Below are positions 16,726-27,400 of a stretch of DNA of 39,900 nucleotides, in pieces. The first letter of the stretch is position 1. The number at the start of each line of letters is the position of its first letter. The DNA is taken from positions 1-39,900 of the forward strand of contig JAFUPN010000043.1 of NCBI GenBank assembly GCA_017481205.1, given 5' to 3'. The position numbers and the translations under genes were made by a program. This DNA comes from Clostridia bacterium. GTDB taxonomy: Bacteria; Bacillota; Clostridia; UMGS1810. The notes beneath the pieces are model-generated. The model was given only the letters and a program-made list of their open reading frames with translations, did not search any database and was not told the DNA's origin.

Positions 16726-17241
16726 CTACTCCCCAGCATAATACTCAGCCAAAAAGTCGGAGTAGCCGGGTTTGTCAATAACGAGCCAGCGGTCAGAGTC
16801 TATCCATTGGACATTGTAACCGAACCTGCTCATTTCCTCTGCAAGTATATATGTTTCTCCGCCGATATTATATGCAGTCACAGGCATACCGTCAAGATAA
16901 GTAACAATATCCGTATAGTAATAATACCCGCCGAAATTGCCGGAAAAGATATTGGAACTTTTTATGGTAGGCGGCTCGCCGTTGTCGCTGTCCGGTGAAA
17001 AGGTTATATTGAGAGTTCTCTCCGCCTCGCTCCACACAACGTCAAAGCCGTAAAATCGCATAGCCTCTGCACTGATAACAGTATAACCGCCTATATTGCG
17101 GCTGGAAATCACAGCGCCGTTGAGAATGGCGCTGATATCGGTTATATAATGCTCTCCGGCAATATCACCGGGCATGGACGAGCCGGCATATACAGAAGTA
17201 AGCGACAGGGTTAATATTAATATCAATGCTATTCTTTTCAT
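16726..17241 (-). CDS. Exported protein with two stalk-like (copper amine oxidase N-type) repeats
   Basis: Function unknown. A 171-aa exported protein: signal peptide MKRIALILILTLSLTSVYAG at the start, then two copies of a roughly 50-residue module. Copy 1 runs from YITDISAILNGAVISSRNIGG to LNITF; copy 2 from YYTDIVTYLDGMPVTAYNIGG to WLVID. The pattern of a short strand, G-x-P/V, N-IGG, E-x-x-x-FGY/F-x-V-x-W, resembles the 'stalk'/copper-amine-oxidase N-terminal domain common on clostridial cell-surface proteins. The start is chosen for its GGGAG site and signal peptide; the frame is open 15 codons further. No anchor is visible. It follows three tightly packed small genes after a 70-bp gap, so cotranscription is possible. 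Confidence 0.7.
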   Translation of the reverse strand: MKRIALILILTLSLTSVYAGSSMPGDIAGEHYITDISAILNGAVISSRNIGGYTVISAEAMRFYGFDVVWSEAERTLNITFSPDSDNGEPPTIKSSNIFSGNFGGYYYYTDIVTYLDGMPVTAYNIGGETYILAEEMSRFGYNVQWIDSDRWLVIDKPGYSDFLAEYYAGE

Positions 17242-17310
17242 AGTCAACACTCCCGTGATTTTTGGTATATCATTCAATAATTTCAATCAAAACAAGCATA
17301 AAAATTTTTA

Positions 17311-17535
17311 TTATTTCAAAAAGAAAACAGCCTTTTCATAGTCCTTCCGCTTCACGAAGATGCGGTATTCATACGAGCTTTCACTATCTATTCCGGGTGT
17401 ACCGTGATATTTGCCCTGATTAAAGGTGCTGCCAATTTTAACAGTTGTGCGGATACCCTTTGTACCGAGAATATCACGAATCCGGTGCATAAGCTTTAAA
17501 TCCCTTGTTATAAAAATTTCTCTTTTAAAAAGCAT
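17311..17535 (-). CDS. Small protein of unknown function (74 aa)
   Basis: A 74-aa protein I do not firmly recognise. The chosen ATG has GAGGTGA 7 bases upstream, a better site than the extended frame nine codons longer. The layout, a first strand (REIFITRDL), a helix (MHRIRDILGTKGI), a second strand (TTVKIG), a Gly/Ser-rich loop, a third strand (YEYRIFVKR) and a closing helix (KDYEKAVFFL), is the beta-alpha-beta-beta-alpha arrangement of DUF2007-like 'putative signal transducing' proteins; this is a fold-level impression only. It starts 13 nt after the DUF2500-like gene, whose stop lies inside its ribosome-binding region, so the two are translationally coupled. Confidence 0.6.
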   Translation of the reverse strand: MLFKREIFITRDLKLMHRIRDILGTKGIRTTVKIGSTFNQGKYHGTPGIDSESSYEYRIFVKRKDYEKAVFFLK

Positions 17536-17548
17536 ACAAGCTTCACCT

Positions 17549-17866
17549 CTATTTAAAATCAATCAGACGCGAGCCCTTGTATGTGAGCTTGCCTTTTTCG
17601 TTTATGCGATAGCCGCTGTAGGAAAATTCAGACACACAAAAGCTTTTTCTTTTTCCGCTGCAAAGAAAGGTTACATTGCACTCTGTTTTTTTCACTGCAC
17701 CTGACGAATGTGCGTATACGGTCTTGGTATATCTTTGCTTATCAACAACAAGTGCATCAACAGTGACGTTCTTTCCGTATCTTTCGGCTGCTATTCTTGC
17801 AAATGCGAATACAACAAGCACTGCCGAAAACAGAAACACAAATAATACATTGATAATATTTACCAA
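17549..17866 (-). CDS. DUF2500-like single-pass membrane protein
   Basis: A 105-aa protein with an N-terminal membrane helix (about residues 3-25) and a small external beta domain. The end, INEKGKLTYKGSRLIDF, and the central V-D-K-x-R...V-T-F-L-C-S-G-K-R pattern resemble DUF2500 (VVxKR...yyvtFe...G-x-L-x-x-QGtrf). The function of that family is unknown. The start is a TTG with AGGTGAT immediately upstream; no ATG lies in frame nearby. It begins 8 nt after the stop of the 37-aa gene, whose last codons overlap this ribosome-binding site. This packing makes the cluster look like a real operon. Confidence 0.65.
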   Translation of the reverse strand: MVNIINVLFVFLFSAVLVVFAFARIAAERYGKNVTVDALVVDKQRYTKTVYAHSSGAVKKTECNVTFLCSGKRKSFCVSEFSYSGYRINEKGKLTYKGSRLIDFK

Positions 17867-17874
17867 GTGATCAC

Positions 17875-17988
17875 CTACTCAACCTCATTGAGATAAATAA
17901 CTTCCTTACGGCTTGTTAGTGCATATACCGCACCGACAATTGCAATAACAGAAAGTATTATACTTATTATACAAAGAAACTTTTTCAT
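17875..17988 (-). CDS. Small membrane protein (37 aa)
   Basis: A 37-aa gene starting with ATG after a perfect AAGGAGGAAG site. The product begins MKKFLCIISIILSVIAIVG, one strongly hydrophobic helix, and ends with the short polar tail SRKEVIYLNEVE. Small clostridial single-helix proteins with an acidic end are common, and no function can be assigned. It is the first gene of the four-gene cluster; its stop codon overlaps the ribosome-binding site of the DUF2500-like gene. Confidence 0.65.
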   Translation of the reverse strand: MKKFLCIISIILSVIAIVGAVYALTSRKEVIYLNEVE

Positions 17989-18035
17989 AATATGCTTCCT
18001 CCTTGTGTTGTACTATTATATGAATAGCTGAACGA

Positions 18036-18190
18036 AATCAAAGATTTCTGTATTTCAACTCGCATACTCGCATTAAATCTCGTCGCGTCAGCGACATATC
18101 GAGTCGTCAGGCATATTCGAGTTCCGCAAGGAACATATCGAAAATCTCGCAAGAGATTTATATCGACGATTTCAAGCTTAGCTTGGAATA
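18036..18190. repeat. Tandem mini-hairpin array with ATATCGA linkers
   Basis: A row of very short perfect stem-loops separated by an almost constant 7-8 nt linker. GTCGC-GTCA-GCGAC (18082-18095) then ATATCGA; a degenerate unit followed by ATATTCGA (18113-18120); GTTCC-GCAA-GGAAC (18121-18134) then ATATCGA; AAATCTC-GCAA-GAGATTT (18142-18159) then ATATCGA; and TTCAAGC-TTA-GCTTGGAA (18171-18188), where the linker decays. AAATC-AAA-GATTT (18036-18048) may be another unit. Stems differ completely in sequence while the linkers are conserved, the opposite of ordinary repeats. Two loops are GCAA, a GNRA tetraloop on the plus strand. Confidence 0.85.
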
Positions 18191-18221
18191 TTGTATAAGG
18201 GATATAAGATTTAGATGCTGC

Positions 18222-18449
18222 TTATTTTTGGAATTTTTCTTTTACAGTATTAATTGATGAAATCAACATACTGCGAATTTGCCCACAATTATTTATTATC
18301 GACTTATACTGTTCATCATCAATATATCCAGTTCGGTTAATTGCGTTAGCAAATTTAGCTGACCAAGTCAATTTAGCTTGCCTCAAGGCGAATTTAGCTG
18401 AATTTACCTCCGATGAATTCATTAAGCAAAGAAGCCGCAGTGACAGCAC
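18222..18449 (-). pseudogene. Truncated four-helix-bundle (23S rRNA intervening-sequence/Avd-like) protein
   Basis: A 75-codon frame whose C-terminal half, from NRTGYIDDEQYKSI to the end (LISSINTVKEKFQK), matches the last two helices of the four-helix-bundle family named after proteins encoded in 23S rRNA intervening sequences, also related to Avd of diversity-generating retroelements. Full family members are about 115-125 aa and begin with an R-S/G-T-S-I-G-A-N-I block; that half is missing. The segment in the place of helix 3 is encoded by the AATTTAGCT hairpin array, giving the odd repeated AKF/AKL residues. Only a GTG (18449) or ATG (18422) with poor ribosome-binding context is available. 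A disrupted remnant is the best reading; a short functional protein is less likely. Confidence 0.55.
18343..18410. repeat. Tandem mini-hairpin array with AATTTAGCT linkers
   Basis: Same architecture as the array at 18036-18190 but with another linker. GC-GTTA-GC (18343-18350) then AATTTAGCT (18352-18360); GAC-CAA-GTC (18361-18369) then AATTTAGCT (18370-18378); TGCC-TCAA-GGCG (18379-18390) then AATTTAGCT (18391-18399), followed by a decayed GAATTTACC. The linker starts are 18 and 21 nt apart, both multiples of three, so the array keeps open the minus-strand frame it lies in. Confidence 0.85.
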
Positions 18450-18470
18450 AGAACCGTCATTCTGCGACTC
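18433..18470 (-). terminator. Long imperfect hairpin after the 3146-aa gene
   Basis: On the minus strand AGTCGCAG pairs with CTGCGGCT (one wobble) and TGAC with GTCA, giving a 12-bp interrupted stem with an 11-nt loop, then a short T-rich TTCTTT. It begins 10 nt after the stop of the large beta-helix gene, so it may terminate that transcript. The GTCATTCTG-containing arms also resemble REP-like elements scattered in some clostridial genomes, so it could be a repeat remnant serving as a terminator. Confidence 0.45.
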
Positions 18471-18479
18471 TTATTTAGA

Positions 18480-21400
18480 TTATTCAACTATCCGATACAC
18501 AACCGGAATTTTTGGTCTGATGACAGTCAAATCATCCCAAACCATAATTTTAATTATATCGCCTACAGCCATACCGGGCATGTCAAAGCTGTATTCCTCC
18601 TGACCGGATACAACATCTTCAGCAGCAAGCTTTTTAAGTATGCCGTCGCTGCCATACAAAGCTGCTATAACCTTGCCGGACTCTCCTATTGAAGCACTGT
18701 CCGTCACGGCAGTTACCTTTCCTGTTCCAAGCTCATAGGTTATGGGCGAATCCTGAACAATTCGCTCATAAGCGATACAATCCATATCATTACCGCTGTC
18801 TTCGTCACCTGCTGCAAATACAGTTACATAGTAAACAGCATCCTTGTCCTGAGTCTCGGGAATGGAAAATTCTCCGGTTTCGCCGGCGTTGATTGCTCCG
18901 GTAGCAAATGTATATACAGGCTCTGAGTCCTGAGAATTCTTATACACATTTACTGTTGTGCCTTCTATGTTCACATTGCCGTTGTTTCTGACTCTGATTT
19001 TAAGACTTTCCTCACCAACATCGTTAACCTCAAAGGTTGCATCGGCAAGCTCGGCATCAACTGTTCCCACATCAATGTCAAGATAGTTATTTGATGTGTC
19101 AAAATCACCGTCACAGGTTGCTTCAAGCCTGTAGGTATGCTTTAATGACTTTGCATTTTCATCCAGGGCGCAGCTGCCGTAAAGAGTGGTGCTCTCGCCG
19201 GGAAGTATAACCTCGTCATTGAAATCAATAACAGATATCTGCGAATCACCGTCATACAGATATACACTGCAGCCGCTTACAGCTTTATCTCCATTATTGC
19301 GCATAGTTATGCTGTAATCAAAGATGTTTTCGCTGATATAGCTATCGCTGTCATAGCTGATTTCATCAACAATCAGGTCAGCTCCGGGAGCAGCATTTAC
19401 TGTTACAAGGTCTGTGCGGTCATTGACAGTGTGCATATATGTAAGGATAAATTCGCCGTCAGCACCGACAATACAGTCAACATCACTTACAGAAGCCATA
19501 TCCTCCTTGAAGCAGAGCTTATCGATCCACTCGCCGTCAGTATTTGTCACATAATAGATACCGTCATTTTCTGTCCAGAAAATATTTGCATACTGTCCGT
19601 TTACACCTATTACAGGGTTTGCAGAGCCGTTGTAATCTGTCTGAACGGATTTTACAAGCTGACCGTCTTGATATATGTTCAATGTGCAGTCGGAATCAAT
19701 ATCTGCCAGCAGAGTGCCGCTTTCAATATCAGCAGCTGCATATCTGCCCACATTATCAACATACACATCAGCCTCGCCGGTCTCTGCATTTATCCTCTGC
19801 AGACCGAGAGAAGCATCCTTGTATATTACATATGCTCCCTTTTCATCATAGAGCACATTGACATTGGTAACACCGCTGACATTGTCAAGCCTCTTAACCT
19901 CAGACCAGTCTCCGTCATAGATGCTGTAGCATACTGAGGTGGTACCGGTTAATGAGGTGCAGTCATTCTCAGAGTTGCTGAGCCATGCGGCAACCGCCTT
20001 GCCGTTATATTCCTTTATCTTTGCGCCGAAGTCATATACTCCATCGTTTGTCAGAGTGTTGGTAACGAATTTCTCGCCGTCCCATACAGCCACGCTTATG
20101 TCAGTGAGAGCAAGAGCCTCGCTGAGAGTGTTTTCTGAGGTGATAAGACTGTTGGTGTTTTCCCATATAACAAAGCTGCCGTCAGCTGAAATGGTACTGT
20201 CGTTTGTGCCGTCATCGCTAAGTGCCTGAGGCTCGCTCCACACACCGTTGTTGTATATTGAATACACAGCATTAAGAGCATTATATGTATCGCGCTCCGG
20301 ATTGTCCTCGGTAAATATCAGGCAGGGCTTGCCATCAAACACCGTAAGTGCTGTATCTGCACATTTGATAATATTTTCGTAGACGGTATTTATTACACGG
20401 CTGCCGTCATCGCTCATAAGGAGCACGGCATCATCTCCGCTAAAGCCGCCTCCGTTTTTCATATAATCTCTGCCCAGAACCTTTACTCTGGCATTGGCAA
20501 AATCAATATTGCTCAGCTCTGCAAGAAGAGCCTCCTCATCCTTGCTTGTGACAAAGCCGTTTTTGTCAAGCCTGAAGTGACCTAAGTCAAGCTCCTCTTT
20601 AAGATCAACAAGGTCAAAGAGCTTCACCATAACCTGCAGGTCAACCTTGCCTGTAACCGAGGGGTCAAAGGTCATTGAGGTATCCTCAAGACTGCGTGCT
20701 TCAAAGGTAAGGGGCACTGTCGCCGTTACATCTCCGGAGGGACCGAATTTAAGCTGGCAATCGTCGTTAAGCTCACCGCCGAGACCTCCGAAAATCTCTG
20801 CCTGAGCTTCACCCTCAAGCTTTCCTCGGAAATATGCCTCGCCAAATGGACCGAACACACTGAGACTGCCCGTGCCTGCGCCCTTGAGTTCAAGGTCAAG
20901 AAACACGGGAACGCCGCCAATCTTGAAATCATGCTTGTGCTTGAACATGGTTACACCCCTGTATTTTTTGTCGGTGTTTGTGCTGTTGCCGCTTTCTACA
21001 CCTGCTGTAACCTTGACTCCGCCTTCCCATTCGCCTGTTTTAATATTACTTACAGGTATGCTTACAAAGCCTGTCACTCCTACATTTGTATTGGTTTTAT
21101 TTTCAAAAATACCAAGCTCCAGAGGTTTGTTGTCTGACTTAGACTGACGGCCGAACTCCAACTTAAGCATACCATCCTTAAGCTCGATATCGGCAACCTT
21201 GCTGAGATTGTCAAGTGAAAGCTTTAAATCCAGACCTTCGAGGAAGTATAGAGAGCTAAGGTCAAAGGATTCTGAGCTGTCAGGCTTAAGATTAACATTT
21301 ATAATCTGGGTCTTGAGCGGCAGTGTATATTCACCGCGTACCTCTTTACCTGAGCTGTCCTTTGTGGTTGCCACAACCTTGATTGCCTCTTTTACCGGGA

Positions 21401-24400
21401 AATACTTGGCAAATGCCACATTGTTGCTGCCTTCCTTAATCTGTACCTTTGCGCTGGCACTTTCAAGCCATACCTTACGGTCTGCCACATTCTCGTCATA
21501 CTTACCCCAGTCGATTTTTACATCAAAGGGATATATATCCTCGCTTGGAGTACCGTCAGTTTCAAGCGCCGGAATATATTTCATACCGGGAGCGCCCACA
21601 AGCTTGTGAGTCATATTGTCTATTTCTATGCTTGCTGAGTCAACAACAATAACATAATCACGCTTGCGCAGATAATAATTGTGGTTTACGGAATAGCTTG
21701 AGGGAATAAGCCCAATGACGGTCTCCTCTTCCTTGTAATCCTCGCCTGCTGTGATAAACAATCTTGCTGTGGAGCCGGAGGGGAGCTCTCCTCGCTCAAA
21801 GACCGCCTTACCCTCTGCATCTGTAACAGCTGTTACAGTGCCGATTGTGACAGAAGCACCTTCCAGCGGATAAGCCTCCGACTCCTTAAAACGCTCATAG
21901 CCATGAACAACAACAGTTATCTTGTTGTCCATAACCTCAATAAGATGCTCGGCAACAATACCATTTTCCGTAGTAGCAGTTATAGTGGCTCTTCCCTTTG
22001 CAACAGCGGTAAGTGTAGCGGTCAGGTCACCGTTTGATTCAACCTTGGCTACAGAAGTGTCGGTAGATGCCCAGGTTACAGAGTCAAAAAATGAATCGTT
22101 AGGGCTGAGAACTGCAGTAAGAGTGCAGGTCTTGTCTACCTCAAGTATATTTTTGCCTGTTATATAAATTGTTTCCGGATACGCAAACTCACCTGAATAA
22201 ATTTTACCGTAGCCGTATATATCGCCTGAATATTCCGATACATAGGAATTGGCATCGCCGCCGGTGTTTTCTGCATTTGAATACACAGTGCCGAGATTGC
22301 AGCTGGCATCATCTACAAAAAATAATGTATATGAATAAATGGGAGTACCATAGTTCATACCGATTTCACTCTTGTACATGGTTCCGATAAGTCCGCCGGC
22401 ATAAGATCTACCAATGGTTCTGACTCCGTTGATTGAAACATCAGCTCTTACTGCGGCAGTGTTGCTGCAGTTTTCAATTACCATTCTTTCACTGTCGGCA
22501 TCAGTGCCAAACCAGCTTTCGACACTACCGCTGGCAAAGCCGACGATGCCGCCTGCACAGGCCTCAGGCTGAGCCTCATCAGCATAGTTAACCAAATTTG
22601 CAGTAACCCTGCCTTTGTTTGTGCTGTTCACAAAAGCACCTCTGCCGTAGCCCATAAGTCCGCCTGCATAAGCCTTTTCACTTGCAACTGCAGTAATGCT
22701 TCCTGTATTCACGCTGTTTGCTATAGTGTATGTACGTCCAATATTAACATTGTTGTAAGCAGCAAGACCGCCAGCATATACGTATGAACCCTCTCCGTAT
22801 ACATCACCGCTGTTACTGCTGACTGTGGCATTGCAATATCCTACGCCGCCCACATACACCTTGTTTCCTACAGCGGAGACATCTGCATGGTTGCGGGATT
22901 CTGTTGCCATATTTCCAACACCGACAGCCTCTACGTTATTGCCGGTATTAACACTGATTTCACCGTAGTTATCGCAGAATGAAGCTGAATCAGCAACACC
23001 CATTACTATGTCTGTTGAGCCGGAAGCGGCACAAGTAAGGGTAATATTGCCGTAGTTTGTGCAGCTGTTTGCTTCGTTGCCGCATATACCATATATAGAG
23101 ACAAATAAAGAGGTATCATCTGACAAAGGATTGATATTTACGGTTATATCCTTATTATTAATGCAGTTTACTGCGTCGTAAACCGCTACACCGTATACAG
23201 AAGTATAAGTTAATGATTCAACGGTTATTGCGGCGTCACTTACACAGTTTGTAGCGTAAGCACTGATAGCGCTGAGCTTGAGGTGATTACTCGTAACATT
23301 ATTTGACACGGTGATATTGCCGCTGTTGTAGCAATCTGTTGCAGTGTCGGCAGCAATACCATAGTAACAAACATTGCTCACGTAGCTGTTTTCAATATTT
23401 GTAATACCCGTATTGACACATCTTTGGGCATTATCTGCAATAGCTGCCGAGCTTTTTGTTGTGTAAAGTATATCTTCTGTTTCGCCATCAGATACATAGC
23501 GGATATTTATATCACCTGTATTGATGCAGTCTGCCGCATCGGAAGAAGTTATACCATAAACAATGCCGCCGGTAACAGCGCCGTTGTTTACACAGGCGAT
23601 AACATTTTTGTCGGCTATACCCAGGGCATTATCCGAGGTGATATCACCGTTGTTTACACAGTTATACACATCTCCGGGACCTATACCCATAGCTGAGCCG
23701 GAGTCTGACGAAATATTTCCGTAGTTTATGCAATCCTTGACATCTCCGTATCCGTTATTGTTATCATCTGCCGACTGGCTGTAAATGATATGCACAATTC
23801 CGCAGGAGCTACCGCCGGACAAATCGCCATTGTTGATACAACGTAGGATGTTACCGTCAAGAATATATCCGGCTATACCTGCGATTGAACTGCCTGAATC
23901 AGCTATAATTTTACCGGAATTTATACAGTCCCTGACATTTGCCGCTTTTGCATATGCAATAATACCGCCTGTATGATATGTTCTTGATGTACTTGATTGT
24001 AAAATCTCAATATTTCCGTTGTTGATACAGCTGCTGATATCAACACTGTCACTGTAGGCTGCTATACCGCCTGACCTGATATTGGAGATAATATCTCCAT
24101 TGCTGACGCAGTTATATACCGCCGTTGCTCCCGAGGCTACTATGCCGCCAGCACCGGCAGTACCACTGTTTTGGGAGTCCTGATAATAGTCATCAGATAC
24201 AGAATACATTTCTATTGAAAAATCAGATATTGAGTTTGAAACACCTGCGGCTTCACCTGCGAGACCGCCTGCAAGAGCAAAATACCCGTCAAGGTATCCG
24301 GAGCCGTAGCTCCGACAACGTGCTACAGTATCGGCTTTACCTGCAAGTCCGCCGAATTTTATATATTCATTTTCATTTCCGAGAGTAAGGCGGATATCTC

Positions 24401-27400
24401 CTCTGTATGTACTTTCGGATATATCTGTACATTGTCCGGCTATACCACCTAAATACAGATAACCTCCGACAGTTATATCAAAGATTATATTTCCTATAAA
24501 GAATGAATTTTTAACAGTACCGGCCTTGCCGACAAGACCGCCAAAAGTCTCTCCGTCACCCCAAAGGGTAATATTTCCCATATAATATGAATCCGTGATA
24601 TTGCCGCATTCCTGAGCCAGTGCACCGCTGTGGTAGCTGCCCTCTGCCCTGAAATAGCAGTTGTCAATATTTCCGCAGGTAAGAGCAAGCACAGCGTGGG
24701 TATACACATTGTCTGCATTGTCAAGCAAGCAGCTTGTGATATTGCCGCCTCTGCTGAAAATGCCCACAACTATAGTATTGTCATCCTGAGCTGCACACTT
24801 GATTGCACCGGAGCTTACGCAGTTTAAAGCGTCCATGTCGCAATCACCGGCTATTCCGGCAGCAGTACCTGCATTAAAGGTAATATCACCAAGGCTTGCA
24901 CAGGACACAATGGTTCCGCTGGCGCTTATATCGTGATTAAGCCCCAAAATACCTCCGATGGTGTGATTGCTGCCTGTGGCTGTAATATCGCCGGTATTAT
25001 AGCAGTTGTAGATACGTGCACTTGTGATAGTCTCATTGTAAAAATCGTTGTAGGAGGAAACAGATATAGCTCCCACTACTCCGCCAATCCATCCGGAGTC
25101 GGTATGGCTTATTGAGCCTGTATTATAGCAATTGTTAAAATAAGCAGATTCTGCCACTCCACAGTAGCCCACAACTCCGCCTATAGCCTCTTTGTCAAAC
25201 ATATATGCCTGACTTGTCATATTGCCGCTGTTAAAGCAGTCTTCCATATAAAAGCTGCCTGCTGCGTCCACGGTATATATCAGACCTGCAGTGCCGCTGA
25301 ATGCATCGGTGGTATCAATATCTCCGGTATTATAGCAATTTCTTACATTAAGGCTGCCCGCATTCATAAGCAGACCTGCTGTTCCGGTGATTTTACCTGT
25401 ATTGAAGCAGTTTATCAAATCTCCGTTTATATCATCTGTATATTCAGGAGTGTGATCGATAGTTTCAAACACTTCCTTTGCAGATTTAAGACCATATCCA
25501 AGACCGCTTCCGCCTGTTACCGGGGCGCTGTTGTAGCTGTCATACACCGCTCCGTACATAGAAGAAAACAGACCGCTGCCGTAGATTATCTCTCCTGTGT
25601 TGAAGCTGTTGCGGATAACGCCTATTCCGCAGGAGGCAAGTCCGCTGCCCCAGGTAACGGTACCGCTGTTCATGCAGTCTGTGATATATGTATACTGGGT
25701 CTCGTCATATGCATACACAGGCTCCTCGGACAGTATACCGCCGCTTTCGTATTCTCCGGTTACAGCGCCGGTATTGAGGCAGCTTATAGCCTCAAAGACT
25801 TCTTTCTCATCAGTTTCAAGAAGGTCAAGCTTGATGATACCTGCTGAGGAAAGTGAGGCTACAGCACCTTCGTTTATACATTGCAACGCCTTAATATTGC
25901 TCACACTGTCGCTATACACAATTCCGGCAGCCATGGCGGTCGTCTCTATACTGCCGCCGTTACGGCACTTGGTAAACACCGCTTCGGGCATTGGCTCGCC
26001 CTCCTGAAGATTATAATAAGCAGGGAGTGTGCCTATTCCGGCGCCGTTCTGCCCCTTGACAATACCTTCATTATAGCAGTTTGCATATGTACCGAAATTT
26101 GCATACGAAGCGATACCGGCTGCCAGCTCGTAGGAATCAACAGTGCCGGTATTGTAAGAATCGACAACAGTATTTTTTCCGTAAGCTATTATACCCGCCG
26201 CATAAAATCTTGAGGGAGTTACGGTTATCGTACCAATATCATTGGCAGTAATTTTGGCAGTGTTATATGCCCTTGAAACCGTACTGTCACCATAGCCGAT
26301 TATACCGCCTGTATATAGTCCGTAATGTGCAGTACCGGTAACTATGCCGCTGTTAAAGCAATCTGTTACGGCTGCAGTGCTGCCGCAATAAGCAAGGATA
26401 CCTGCCGCACAGCAGTATGTAGAAGTGCTTGTATTTTCCTTATCCGAGCAGGTAAGGATAATCCTGCCCTTATTATAGCACTGTGATATGGAAACAACGC
26501 TTTTGGCGTAACCGACAATACCGCCGCTGTATATTAAATTTGCAGAATTACTTGAGGTAACCATACCGGTGTTGAAGCAGTTTGATACATCAAGAGAGTC
26601 GATATAACAGTATGCTGCAATTCCTGCAGAAGACTCAGGCGCTGATATGTTACCTTTGTTACTGCAGTTTTTTACAGTAAGAGAAGTTGCATAATTTTTA
26701 TAGACATTTCTTTCAAAGCTGCCGATAATGCCGCCGGCAATTTCAGATGCAGTTATCTTACCGAAATTGGCGCAATTGATTATCTCTACCCTCTGCTCGG
26801 AGTCGGTCTGCAAATGAGCAATACCCACGATACCGCCTGTCTCCGACCTATCGGAAACTGCTCCGGTGTTAAAGCAGCCGCTGACAGACAGCGTGCCGCC
26901 CTGAAAATCACCTATAATACCGCCATAGCCGCCTTTTACAGCACCGGTATTGTAACAGTCTGTTATTATAACGGATTCTCCCGAAGCTAATGAAACAAGA
27001 CCTCCACCGCCAATTACAGTTGCAGTGTTGTAGCAGTTGGAAATAACAAGCTCATTACCTGTGAATTGATAAACAACAGCTGCACCCAAATAGCTATCAT
27101 TACCGATTGTGCTGCCGCCGGGGTTTTCAAAGCCAACGTTTTTTACAGTCAGATTATACGGTATATTACCGCTCATATAGTTGCGGTTGATAAACAAAGC
27201 ACAATTGTCATATGTTGCGCTTGTTGCAGACATATTATAGATTTTGTGACCCTGACCGTCAAAGACTATATCGCCCTGAGGCTCAACAGGACGCCACTCG
27301 CCGCCGTTGTATGAATCAAGATATATATCATTTGCAAGGACATAGCTGCCGCTTGTCATGGAAGCAAGCTCTGCGGCAGTTGAAATAACCGTTGCAGATG

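Noticed and set aside
18036..18410. Hairpin arrays as a degenerate CRISPR array
   Set aside because: The constant units are only 7-9 nt, the variable parts are self-complementary stem-loops, and no cas genes are near. This does not fit repeats of 23 nt or more with unrelated spacers.
18480..18600. LPXTG or SLH anchor in the giant proteins
   Set aside because: The C-terminal ends of both giant proteins were read directly and contain neither a sortase motif with hydrophobic tail nor SLH repeats.
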